DNA of 52,353 nt, from positions 1 through 52,353 of the forward strand of contig JACCWI010000048.1 of assembly GCA_013697725.1 (NCBI GenBank). The letters run 5' to 3'. Position 1 is the first letter of the stretch; each line of letters begins with the position of its first letter. Shown one piece after another: positions 16,183 to 24,409 of this stretch. A program made the translations under genes and the position numbers. The notes under the pieces were generated by a model. It had not been told where the DNA came from, ran no database searches, and worked only from the letters and a program-made list of their open reading frames with translations. Source of the stretch: Tatlockia sp. GTDB lineage: Bacteria > Pseudomonadota > Gammaproteobacteria > Legionellales > Legionellaceae.

Positions 16183-17412
16183 ATGCTCACGAAATTTACT
16201 CAAGCTTCTGAAAAAAATAAAAATCTTCACGGAATTGAAAAATCCCCTATTCTTATAGAGTTCGAGCACACTAAGGAATCAATTAATAAAAGAATTGCTT
16301 ATTACAAAATACATATCAGCTTCACTTCTGTTAAAAATGCTCAACAATTTTTCAATATTATGGAAAACCATCTACCCCTAATTCTCAAAGATAATCGAGT
16401 TATAATTGGAACAAGTAATTTAATTGGAGTCATAGCTTTACCTCCTGAATGCAATTTTCCTAAATTTCAAGCTCCTTTTATAAATTTTAAAGATCTGGAT
16501 ATGGCAGAGCAATTTTATATTTTCATAAAAGAAAGAGGTTCATGGAAATCTAATACTCAAATATCTTTAGTTGAGGGAAAGGAAGGCGAAAACAATAAAT
16601 TTATATTTTTTAGGGAGCTACTCAAACCAAATTGTTCAATTGAAAATAGAAAAAAAACCTATGAAGAGGCAGTGCATCACAGTGTGTTTGTTATCTTAAT
16701 TTTAATCGAATTTAGCAGAATTTTTCCAAATGAATTAGCCTTAGTTATCGGTATTGATATCTTTAAATCTCTTTCGAGAAAAAATGATTCTCTATGTGAA
16801 ATAATAAACTTAACTAATCAATTTAAATTACCTAAAGAGTCCTTTGAGCAACCTTATAAAAAAATAGATTGCGAAATTAAATATAGTCTTTGTGAAGACA
16901 TGGTTTTTAATGAAAATCCTCACTATATCACCACGCCCTTATATAAAATCCATCTTGTTTGTTCAAAGGAACAAGATGCTATTATATTAAAGAAAAATAT
17001 GGATAAGGCATTAACAGAATTATATGTAGAAATAGAGAATAATGAAGTAAGGATTAATCCTATTTATTTTAGAAGAGCTACAGAAATACCCACTCCAATA
17101 AAAAGTATAAATGCTGTTAACGGTACCATTAAATTAATATTTTTAGATTCATCAGAAGCTGCAACTTTTATTTCCTTTGTTAACATTACCTCTTTTAATG
17201 TTGATTTGTGTGGAAATCAACTTCATTTTCCAGAATTAAATCCTGTTTCTCAAGCCAATTCCGGAGAAAATAACTTTGCTAAAAATTTAGTAAAAAAATC
17301 ATTATTTTTTGACTCGAATGAAGAGATAGTAAAAACTAGTTTTTCGAAAAGTTTTCCTGTAGATGCAAAAAACAGATCTTGCGAAATTTCGAGTGGTATG
17401 TTCTTTCAGTGA
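16183..17412 (+). CDS. Hypothetical protein with an internal duplication; effector candidate
   Basis: 409 residues, soluble, Lys- and Asn-rich, no signal peptide. Two segments look homologous: residues 40-117 (YYKIHISFTSVKNAQQFFNI ... DNRVIIG ... FKDLDMAEQFYIFI) and 253-333 (LYKIHLVCSKEQDAIILKKN ... NNEVRIN ... FLDSSEAATFISFV). Each has a beta-alpha-beta pattern, then a hydrophobic strand and helix, spaced similarly. I know no family with this arrangement. AGGATA precedes the ATG. The gene stands alone between divergent or convergent neighbours, as Legionella effectors often do. Translocation is inference only. Confidence 0.65.
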   Translation: MLTKFTQASEKNKNLHGIEKSPILIEFEHTKESINKRIAYYKIHISFTSVKNAQQFFNIMENHLPLILKDNRVIIGTSNLIGVIALPPECNFPKFQAPFINFKDLDMAEQFYIFIKERGSWKSNTQISLVEGKEGENNKFIFFRELLKPNCSIENRKKTYEEAVHHSVFVILILIEFSRIFPNELALVIGIDIFKSLSRKNDSLCEIINLTNQFKLPKESFEQPYKKIDCEIKYSLCEDMVFNENPHYITTPLYKIHLVCSKEQDAIILKKNMDKALTELYVEIENNEVRINPIYFRRATEIPTPIKSINAVNGTIKLIFLDSSEAATFISFVNITSFNVDLCGNQLHFPELNPVSQANSGENNFAKNLVKKSLFFDSNEEIVKTSFSKSFPVDAKNRSCEISSGMFFQ

Positions 17413-17469
17413 TTGGCGCCTATCTTTTATGCAAAGAATTAATTAATCACGACAGTTAGTAGAAGTTAT

Positions 17470-18216
17470 TTATATTTCCATAGCTAATAGATCTTTTCTC
17501 TCAAATTTACTGTCCTTATCTAAAAGCTGTTTAACCAAAGAGAAAATTTTTGTATAAATATCATTTGGAAAGCTATTTGATCGCCAGAAAGTGTAAAGGC
17601 CATCGTATTTTAATTTTTTATGATACATTTCAGTCAAAAATTGGGTTTTGGAAGCATGAATTTTATTAATATTTAAATATTCAAGTATTTCATTGATGGC
17701 TTCAAGCTCAGTATTTTCAATATTTTGAAGGTTGAATTGAAGTTTGTCATACGTTGCAAATGCATTTTTATACTCTTTTCTACTCAGTAGGATACAGAAA
17801 AAGGGTATACAACAAGTAGTAATAATCATAAGAAGTAATATTGGTATTACAAATAATAGAATAAGATAGGCTACTGGATCACCGTGTGGTTTATTCGTAC
17901 TATTCTTATAATATTTTTCTTGATGCTCAAATATAGCACCTAGTTCTTTTCCTTTAAAAATGTATTCAATAATTCCTATTGCAGCAGGAGTAAAAACCAG
18001 GGCAATAATGAAAATAATCCCAAAACACCATTCCAAATTAGTGTAGCATTTTGCTGAAGGCATTCTCTCAAGAATCTCGATTGCTTTAATTAATTTAGAA
18101 TATTTTGAAGTTGATCTATCTTGGATTTTTTCATATTTTTGTTTATTTAATACAGCAAGTTCCATTGATTCATATTGTTTTGACTTTGCTTTTAGATGTA
18201 GAGATTTAGTAAACAT
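17470..18216 (-). CDS. Hypothetical two-helix membrane protein
   Basis: 248 residues. A basic N-terminal region (residues 1-60, helical, Lys-rich) precedes two hydrophobic segments at about 64-87 (CFGIIFIIALVFTPAAIGII) and 115-145 (VAYLILLFVIPILLLMIITT), separated by a 27-residue polar loop. A helical C-terminal domain of about 100 residues follows. The hairpin topology with both ends on the same side is common among Legionella effectors targeting host membranes, but nothing proves export. No enzymatic motif. Convergent with the gene at 16183. Confidence 0.65.
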   Translation of the reverse strand: MFTKSLHLKAKSKQYESMELAVLNKQKYEKIQDRSTSKYSKLIKAIEILERMPSAKCYTNLEWCFGIIFIIALVFTPAAIGIIEYIFKGKELGAIFEHQEKYYKNSTNKPHGDPVAYLILLFVIPILLLMIITTCCIPFFCILLSRKEYKNAFATYDKLQFNLQNIENTELEAINEILEYLNINKIHASKTQFLTEMYHKKLKYDGLYTFWRSNSFPNDIYTKIFSLVKQLLDKDSKFERKDLLAMEI

Positions 18217-18395
18217 AGTTTTTCACAAATTAAAAAGAGTTAATTTTATTTTTAAATAGTAGTTAGATCATAATTAAGCCAATTATCTAATTCCTCTTAG
18301 TTTGTGTCAAATGTATAAAAGCTCCTCCGAGTTGTAACCAATTTAATACGTATTTTGCATTGTTCACAAATCCAATGAAAGTCATTTGATTTAGA

Positions 18396-18423
18396 AAAAA
18401 AGGCAACTTAAGTTGCCTTTTTT
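18396..18423. terminator. Bidirectional rho-independent terminator
   Basis: A perfect 28-bp palindrome: AAAAAAGGCAACTT and AAGTTGCCTTTTTT. The stem is flanked by A and T runs on both sides, so it can work on either strand. It lies 40 nt past the stop of the lipoprotein-like gene on the minus strand. Confidence 0.85.
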
Positions 18424-18462
18424 AAAACCCGTCAGAACTATTTGCCTAACTGATATCATTTA

Positions 18463-18780
18463 TTATCGAGCTAGAATGTAACGGCCATTTGTAATTCTAT
18501 AGGCGTTACCATCACGATATATGACACCGTTTTGACGATATCTCATATTATCTTGATAATTCGCTCTCTGACCGGTTAAAAGATTAACACTAGTTCCAAC
18601 GGTATTTACGACAGCTTTGCCAGTACCGGCTATTACATTTACTCCAGTACCAACAACCCCTACCCCCGTACCTACGACTCTGCTGCCGGTAGTTCCTGCT
18701 TGACTTAGCATAGAACCACAATTGGTTAAGCCTAGTGCAAGGACTGAAACAAACGATCCTGCTAATATAGTTTTCATCAT
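18463..18780 (-). CDS. Small glycine-rich envelope protein, possible lipoprotein
   Basis: 105 residues. An N-terminal hydrophobic signal (TILAGSFVSVLALGLTNCGS) ends in LTNC, close to a lipobox, but Asn at -1 is unusual, so lipidation at Cys21 is uncertain. The middle is a Gly/Val/Thr repeat (VVGTGVGVVGTGVNVIAGTG) and the end is a Tyr/Arg-rich tail (RYRQNGVIYRDGNAYRITNG). GGAGGG lies 8 nt before the first of two adjacent ATGs. A terminator follows. Probably an abundant small periplasmic or outer-membrane protein; function unknown. Confidence 0.7.
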   Translation of the reverse strand: MMKTILAGSFVSVLALGLTNCGSMLSQAGTTGSRVVGTGVGVVGTGVNVIAGTGKAVVNTVGTSVNLLTGQRANYQDNMRYRQNGVIYRDGNAYRITNGRYILAR

Positions 18781-19153
18781 GATGGATCCCTCCTAAATTA
18801 AATTCTTATTAATTACGTGTAAACTATAGCGCATAAAAACACATTAAGCTTAAATTTTATTCAATTAAGCAGCTTTAACCCCCTATCAGAAGGACCAATA
18901 AAGGCAATTTTAATTGAAATTTTATAGTGAAGGGGGCAACTAAAACATAGGTTGAACAATCACCCGTCATCCAGAGCGAAGCGAAGGATCTCCATGCAGT
19001 GGCAGATATGATTGGAAAGCAACAAATTATACCATTTGATTAAAAAGAACTTACTACTAGGCTTTTAAGTGCCATATATTTCTTACTCCATCGCCTATTA
19101 GTGATAATAAATTTTGTGCTAAAATTAGGAAAACATGTCTAAGTGAGTCAAAG
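18781..19153. other. Intergenic region with one interspersed repeat
   Basis: 373 bp between divergent genes. Apart from the repeat at 18965-18993 I see no gene. The run-up to 19154 has only a weak ribosome binding site. Confidence 0.45.
18965..18993 (+). repeat. GTCATCCCGAG-type interspersed repeat
   Basis: CGTCATCCAGAGCGAAGCGA followed by AGGATCTCC. This is the fullest copy in the window; other copies lie at 121-139 (half), 1798-1823 and 36479-36506. Such elements are widespread and scattered between genes in many genomes. Confidence 0.7.
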
Positions 19154-20095
19154 ATGAGCGAAAATGAGCTTAAAAAAATAAATGATTCTCAATTACTAGA
19201 GAAACTCGCCCAAGCTATTTCTAAAAATGAAAGCTCTCAGAACTTCGAGGATTTAAAGAGCGAACTTATAATTAGGCTATCTTCACCCTCTAGTCAACAT
19301 TTGGAAAAAGCGATTTCTAAGGAAGACAATGAGGAGATTGATAAAATAATCCATAAAGCGTTTCAGACCAACTATAACAAACTTTTAAAAGCGACAAATG
19401 AGCTTGCAGTTGAGACAATTGCGGAATTCTCAAAAAAACGTAACTTAGGTTCTGAAAGTGTTATTCCATCAGAAAAGACTTATTATAGTGAGTTTGCCCA
19501 TTCAGAGCTTTTAGCTAAAGAAATGGAAAAAGGGCAAGCGCATATGCAATTTTTGGAAAAAATTAATCCAAATCTGTCTAACAATGACTCAAATTTGGTT
19601 CTATCAAGTGATTTTGAGAGCGCCTTTAATCCTCCTGAGCTGGAAGCATTGGAGAATAATAAAGCTGTACTTTCTTTTACAGTGCATCCTGAACTCGAAA
19701 TTTTTCCACTGGCAGCTCGGATAACCGGTCTATCTCTCGTAAAGAAAAATTTACTAACAAAAGAAGAGCCTTTGCCAGAAAATACGCATTGGAAAGTCTA
19801 TAAATCCCACACCTTGTCTGCGATAAATGTATTAAAGGATTTAGCTAAACTTCCTTTCACCAGTGACTCTAGTTTTTTAACCGTCATGTTTAAAGAGCAA
19901 AACCCTTATATTCAAGCATTTTACAATGCTGTAAATGCTGTTTGCGAGGCCTGCAATTTAGGATCCCCCTGTCCAAAATCGTTCAAAAAAGATTATAAAA
20001 AAACCCTATCAGAAATTAAATCAAACTTTTCCGATGAATCAACTATATCTAATCCAGAAGATGAAAACACTGAGGAAAATGGTTTGAAAATTTAA
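19154..20095 (+). CDS. Hypothetical acidic protein; effector candidate
   Basis: 313 residues, mostly helical, no signal peptide or membrane segment. The C-terminus is rich in Glu/Asp/Ser and ends NPEDENTEENGLKI, which resembles the Glu-rich, weakly hydrophobic tail of many Dot/Icm substrates. No known domain recognised. It is convergent with the YihY gene (18-bp gap). The ATG has no strong ribosome binding site; GTGAG lies upstream. Export is inference. Confidence 0.65.
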   Translation: MSENELKKINDSQLLEKLAQAISKNESSQNFEDLKSELIIRLSSPSSQHLEKAISKEDNEEIDKIIHKAFQTNYNKLLKATNELAVETIAEFSKKRNLGSESVIPSEKTYYSEFAHSELLAKEMEKGQAHMQFLEKINPNLSNNDSNLVLSSDFESAFNPPELEALENNKAVLSFTVHPELEIFPLAARITGLSLVKKNLLTKEEPLPENTHWKVYKSHTLSAINVLKDLAKLPFTSDSSFLTVMFKEQNPYIQAFYNAVNAVCEACNLGSPCPKSFKKDYKKTLSEIKSNFSDESTISNPEDENTEENGLKI

Positions 20096-20113
20096 TCTAA
20101 CTTAAAGCTTTTT

Positions 20114-20962
20114 TTACCTTCCGTGCTTTCGACCAAGATTTGCGTAAGCCTTGGTAAACTCCGCTCCAAGAAAAAGAATTTGGGCTGAATAATATACCCA
20201 AATCAAAATCAGAATCAAAGAAGCAGAAGGACCAAAATTTTTACCTACATTAGAATAACCAAGATAAAGCCCCAATAAAAATTTTCCTAGTGTGAAAAGT
20301 AAGGTAGTAATAAAGGCGCCTAACCAAACCTCAGACCATTTTATTTGAACATCTGGCAAAAATTTAAATATCATAGCAAAAAGTATGGTGACACCAACTA
20401 AAGAAAAAATAAAGTTAAGAGCGAGGCCAAGGTAAGAGCCACCGGGTAAAAAACTATTAATATAACTGCTAGCTGAAGATAAAAGTACGGTAAACAGCAA
20501 TGAAACTAATAATAAGAAACCTACCCCTAACACCATAGAAATAGATAGGAATCTATCTTTAATTAATCTCCAAAAACCTTTACCCGATTTTTGCTCCACA
20601 CCCCAAATCGTATTCAGTCCTGCCTGTAGTGCTCCAAAAACACCTGAAGCGCCAAAAAGCATGACCACCACAGCAATGGCCTGAAGAATAAAATTTTTGG
20701 TGGGATTAAATGAATGAAGGAGTATCTCTTTAATTTGAAAAGCGCTGCCTTCTCCAAAAGTGCGACTAACTTGCTCGAGTAATTGTCCTTGAACAGCCTC
20801 TCTACCAAAGACAAATCCCGCAATAACTATACTTATTATTAATAATGGGCCCAGAGAAAAAATAGTATAATAAGCGAGACCTGCCGATAAGGCTGAAATT
20901 TTATCTTTCGACCAGCCCGCAACAGTTTCTTTGCAAAGCGTCCAAAATGTTTGAATATTCAT
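20114..20962 (-). CDS. YihY/BrkB family inner-membrane protein
   Basis: 282 residues with about six membrane helices. The N-terminal motif (WSKDKISALSAGLAYYTIFS, then LGPLLIISIVIAG) and the segment LFGASGVFGALQAGLNTIWG are diagnostic for the YihY (UPF0761, formerly ribonuclease BN) family. FNFIFSLVGVTILFAMIFKFLP-type and VWLGAFITTLLFTLGKFLLG helices follow, then the final WVYYSAQILFLGAEFTKAYA. The length is normal. The molecular function is not established; it is not an RNase. AAGG precedes the ATG. It appears to be monocistronic. Confidence 0.93.
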   Translation of the reverse strand: MNIQTFWTLCKETVAGWSKDKISALSAGLAYYTIFSLGPLLIISIVIAGFVFGREAVQGQLLEQVSRTFGEGSAFQIKEILLHSFNPTKNFILQAIAVVVMLFGASGVFGALQAGLNTIWGVEQKSGKGFWRLIKDRFLSISMVLGVGFLLLVSLLFTVLLSSASSYINSFLPGGSYLGLALNFIFSLVGVTILFAMIFKFLPDVQIKWSEVWLGAFITTLLFTLGKFLLGLYLGYSNVGKNFGPSASLILILIWVYYSAQILFLGAEFTKAYANLGRKHGR

Positions 20963-21211
20963 AATTGCCTTATTCTTTACCTGCCTTTAAATTTATTTTA
21001 GCAGGAGATTAGCAAACTTATCCTCTCACAGTCTAACAATCATCTATAGGTAGCAAAAAATTCGTCTTAAAAATACTAAAATATCAATGGATTATAATTC
21101 CTAATCTACATTTTAAGCGAATATTAATTCACTTTGATAAACCTTAACTACCATACACATATTTTACAGAACTCTCTTGAAATTGAGATGGAATAATTGA
21201 AAATAGCCTCA

Positions 21212-21238
21212 AAGTAGTTGCATGCGATGCAACTACTT
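21212..21238. terminator. Perfect hairpin after rnhB
   Basis: AAGTAGTTGCAT and ATGCAACTACTT form a perfect 12-bp stem with loop GCG, beginning two bases after the rnhB stop on the minus strand. The following bases (minus strand TGAGGCTATTTT) include a short T run. A transcription end or mRNA-stabilising hairpin. Confidence 0.6.
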
Positions 21239-21239
21239 A

Positions 21240-21848
21240 CTATAAGGATTTAGTCCATAGGTTCTTCCTGAGAAGTTCATTTTTTACAGCAGAAAAAGTT
21301 TGGCGATGGATTGGACAGGCGCCAAATTGTTTCAATAACAATTCGTGTTGTTTAGTGGAATATCCTTTATGTTGAGCAAAATTATAATCTGGGTAGATTA
21401 GATGAAATTCTCTCATTAAACGGTCTCGGGTTACTTTCGCAATAATGGATGCTGCACTAATACTCTTTATTAGCCTATCCCCGCCCACAATAGTTTTCAT
21501 GGGGTAATCAATTTTTGGGGCTCTATTTCCGTCAATCAAAATTAATGTCGCTTTCAAGGCCAGCCCTTTAATTGCACGTTCCATAGCAAGCATTGTTGCA
21601 TGATAGATATTTAATTGATCGATTTCTTCAACCGTTGCTATTCCAATGCTGTAAGCTAGAGCTCTGGACGTAATTTTTGCATACAAACGCTCTCGATTTA
21701 TAGGGTTTACAAGTTTCGAATCACGTATTTTATAAATCCTGCGATTGGGATCTAAAATTACGGACGCTGCGACTACAGGACCGGCTAAAGGAGATACTCC
21801 GGCTTCGTCGACACCCGCAATTAACTCATTTACACTTAGATCGTCCAT
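21240..21848 (-). CDS. rnhB: Ribonuclease HII lacking the GRG motif
   Basis: Removes single ribonucleotides and RNA primers from DNA. 202 residues, the family's usual length. Catalytic residues are present: Asp14-Glu15 (AGVDEAG), Asp106 (LILIDGNRAP) and Asp124 (IVGGDRLIKSISAASIIAKV), with VTRDRLM, HKGYSTKQH and IHRQTFSAV further on. Odd: the motif DEAGRGPLAGPV reads DEAGVSPLAGPV here, so the Gly-Arg-Gly that contacts the RNA-DNA junction is Gly-Val-Ser. The DSKKL motif is also altered to DSKLVNP. It is not beside lpxB, where many gammaproteobacteria keep rnhB, so it may be a divergent or additional copy. AAGG precedes the ATG. Confidence 0.9.
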   Translation of the reverse strand: MDDLSVNELIAGVDEAGVSPLAGPVVAASVILDPNRRIYKIRDSKLVNPINRERLYAKITSRALAYSIGIATVEEIDQLNIYHATMLAMERAIKGLALKATLILIDGNRAPKIDYPMKTIVGGDRLIKSISAASIIAKVTRDRLMREFHLIYPDYNFAQHKGYSTKQHELLLKQFGACPIHRQTFSAVKNELLRKNLWTKSL

Positions 21849-21945
21849 AGATACAAACCTTAATACTTCTGTTTAATTATATGTCACAATAATTTAGTTA
21901 ACCACGAGACATAAAATCCCTATTAGAGTGAAATATTTAATTAAC

Positions 21946-24138
21946 CTATAGAGCCTCTGTTTCTGCCTTGATTTTGCGTGCTTTGTGTAATTTTTTATAG
22001 CTTTCAATGAGTTGTAAATGAGGCTCAATACCTTCAAGGGCCATGCTGGTTTTGGTTAGGCCGTAAAAACGTATCTTAGCAGTAACTGAGCCAACCACAT
22101 TTTGCATTACCTCGATACCAAACATGCGATTGAAGCTTTCGATAAAATGCTTAAGCTCCAGATCTTCATCTAAGGTAACTTCTAATACTGCATTTATTGC
22201 TTGATAAAAGAGACCCCTCTGGACTGTATTGTCGTTATATTGCAAGAACTCTCCCACTAATTCGAGAGCCTCTTCATGGGCGCCAAGCGCAAGATAAATT
22301 AGGATTTTAAGCTCAATAATAGTCAGCTTACCCCAAACGGTATTTTCGTCGAACGCAATGCCAATCAATGTGGAGATATAGGTATAGTTATCTAACTGAC
22401 TTGCTTCCAAGCGATTAACTAATTTTCCGAGTGCTTTAGCGCTTAATGTATGCAGATTTAAGATGTCTTCACGGTAATCCAGTGCTTTATTAGTGTTGTC
22501 CCAAACCAAATCGTCAATAGGATACACTTCTGAATAGCCAGGCACTAAAATTCGGCAAGCGGATGCGCCTAAGTCGCTGAGCTCAGCAATATACACTTCT
22601 TTACCCATAGCTTCCAAGATGCCAAATAGCTTATTAGCTTCTTCTTCGCTGGTACCTGAAAAGTCCCATTCACAAAATTGATAATCGTATTTAGAGCTAA
22701 AGAAACGCCAGGAAATCACTCCTGTAGAATCAATAAAATGTTCAACAAAATTTTCAGGCTCGGTAACAGCCAAGCTATTAAAAGTAGGTTTTGGTACATC
22801 ATTCAAACCTTCAAAACTGCGCCCTTGCAACAGTTCAGTAAGGCTTCGCTCTAGCGCTACTTCGAAACTTGGATGGGCGCCAAAAGAAGCAAAAACCCCG
22901 CCGGTTCGTGGGTTCATAAGAGTGACAGAGATAACTGGGAATTGTCCGCCCAAAGAAGCATCCTTCACCAAAATGGGGAAGCCTTGCTCTTCTAAGCTTT
23001 TAATGCCAGCCAAAATACCAGGGTACTTTTCGAGCACATTAATTGGCACATCAGGCAGGGCAAGTTCTTGTTCAATAATTTGACGCTTTATGGCGCGCTC
23101 AAATATTTCTGATAAACACTGCACTTGAGCTTCTTGCAGGTTGTTACCCGCGCTCATGCCATTACTTAAGAATAAATTTTCAATCAGATTGGATGGGAAG
23201 TAAACCGTTGCGCCATCAGACTTACGAGTGTAAGGAATGGTACAAATACCACGCTCTTTATTACCGGAGTTAGTATCAATCAAGTGCGAACCTAGTAATT
23301 CTTTATCCGGGTTATAAATATCCAGGCAATAGGCGTCCAAAATTTCCGCTGGAAGCGCATTAGCTTCTAACACAAACCACTTTTCATTGGGATAATGCAC
23401 AAATTCGCTGTTAGCGATTTCCAAGCCAAAAAATTGATCATTATAGAAGAAGTTATTATTTAGGCGCTCAATAAACTCGCCTAATGCTGAACATAATGCG
23501 CTATCTTTAGAGGCGCCTTTGCCGTTAGTGAAGCACATAGGTGAGGCAGCATCACGTATATGTAAAGACCATACATTGGGTACCAGGTTGCGCCAGGAGG
23601 AGATTTCTATTTTCATGCCTAGGTCTGCTAGCAGAGCGGTCATGTTTTTAATGGTTTGCTCAAGGGATAGGTCTTTACCCCGGATAAAGGTACTCTTTTG
23701 CCCTTCTGCCTGACTCTTTAACATAGCACTGGAATCCGCACCCAGACTTTCAACAATTTCAATTTTAAATTCTGGGCCCGTTTGCACCACTTTTTTTACT
23801 GTGCAACGGTCGATAGAGCGTAAAATGCCTTCTCTGTCTTTGGTAGAAATCTCATCGGGTAGCTCGACCTGTATTTGGAAGATCTGGTTATAGCGATCGT
23901 CAGGGTCGACAATATTGTTTTGTAATAAACGAATGTTCTCAGTGGAAATATCACGGGCTTTACAATAAACCTTGATAAAGTAAGCAGCACAAAGCGCTGA
24001 AGACGCTAAGAAATAATCAAAAGGACTTGGAGCTGAGCCATCACCTTTATAGCGAATAGGTTGATCAGTGGTGACGGTAAAATTATCGAATTTGGCTTCG
24101 AGTCTTAAATTGTCGAGAAAATTTACTTTGATTTCCAT
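21946..24138 (-). CDS. OsmC-YcaO fusion protein
   Basis: 730 residues. Residues 1-140 form an OsmC/Ohr-type domain with the two expected cysteines (Cys50 in SSALCAAYFIK, Cys112 in IDRCTVKKV). From about 150 the chain is YcaO-like: ATP-binding segments (NGKGASKDSALCSALGEFIE, QEAQVQCLSEIFERAIKR, FEVALERSLTELLQGRSF) and a C-terminal TPR-like region as in E. coli YcaO. YcaO enzymes use ATP to activate amide backbones; E. coli YcaO takes part with RimO in S12 beta-methylthiolation. The OsmC-YcaO fusion is known from other gammaproteobacteria. GAGGAGAT precedes the ATG. It is divergent from the FAD-Rieske gene. Confidence 0.92.
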   Translation of the reverse strand: MEIKVNFLDNLRLEAKFDNFTVTTDQPIRYKGDGSAPSPFDYFLASSALCAAYFIKVYCKARDISTENIRLLQNNIVDPDDRYNQIFQIQVELPDEISTKDREGILRSIDRCTVKKVVQTGPEFKIEIVESLGADSSAMLKSQAEGQKSTFIRGKDLSLEQTIKNMTALLADLGMKIEISSWRNLVPNVWSLHIRDAASPMCFTNGKGASKDSALCSALGEFIERLNNNFFYNDQFFGLEIANSEFVHYPNEKWFVLEANALPAEILDAYCLDIYNPDKELLGSHLIDTNSGNKERGICTIPYTRKSDGATVYFPSNLIENLFLSNGMSAGNNLQEAQVQCLSEIFERAIKRQIIEQELALPDVPINVLEKYPGILAGIKSLEEQGFPILVKDASLGGQFPVISVTLMNPRTGGVFASFGAHPSFEVALERSLTELLQGRSFEGLNDVPKPTFNSLAVTEPENFVEHFIDSTGVISWRFFSSKYDYQFCEWDFSGTSEEEANKLFGILEAMGKEVYIAELSDLGASACRILVPGYSEVYPIDDLVWDNTNKALDYREDILNLHTLSAKALGKLVNRLEASQLDNYTYISTLIGIAFDENTVWGKLTIIELKILIYLALGAHEEALELVGEFLQYNDNTVQRGLFYQAINAVLEVTLDEDLELKHFIESFNRMFGIEVMQNVVGSVTAKIRFYGLTKTSMALEGIEPHLQLIESYKKLHKARKIKAETEAL

Positions 24139-24409
24139 TGAATATCTCCTCAGTGCAAAGCCAAGCTTTCATTTGGTATAAAATAGACTTAAAACTAAAA
24201 ATGAGAGAAATATATCATAGAGAGCAATAAATTTGCAAAAAAACTTGTATTGATTCAAGTACTTTGTTATGGAGGCTGCTGCATTTGTGTTTTTTTCATG
24301 ATAATCTCATATTTCAAACAAATAACTTAAAATTAACCCTATCAAGAGGTCGCTCTATCTTAAAGTTTTTACTTTAAATAAGTTAAAGGAATAATAAGGA
24401 AAACAATCA

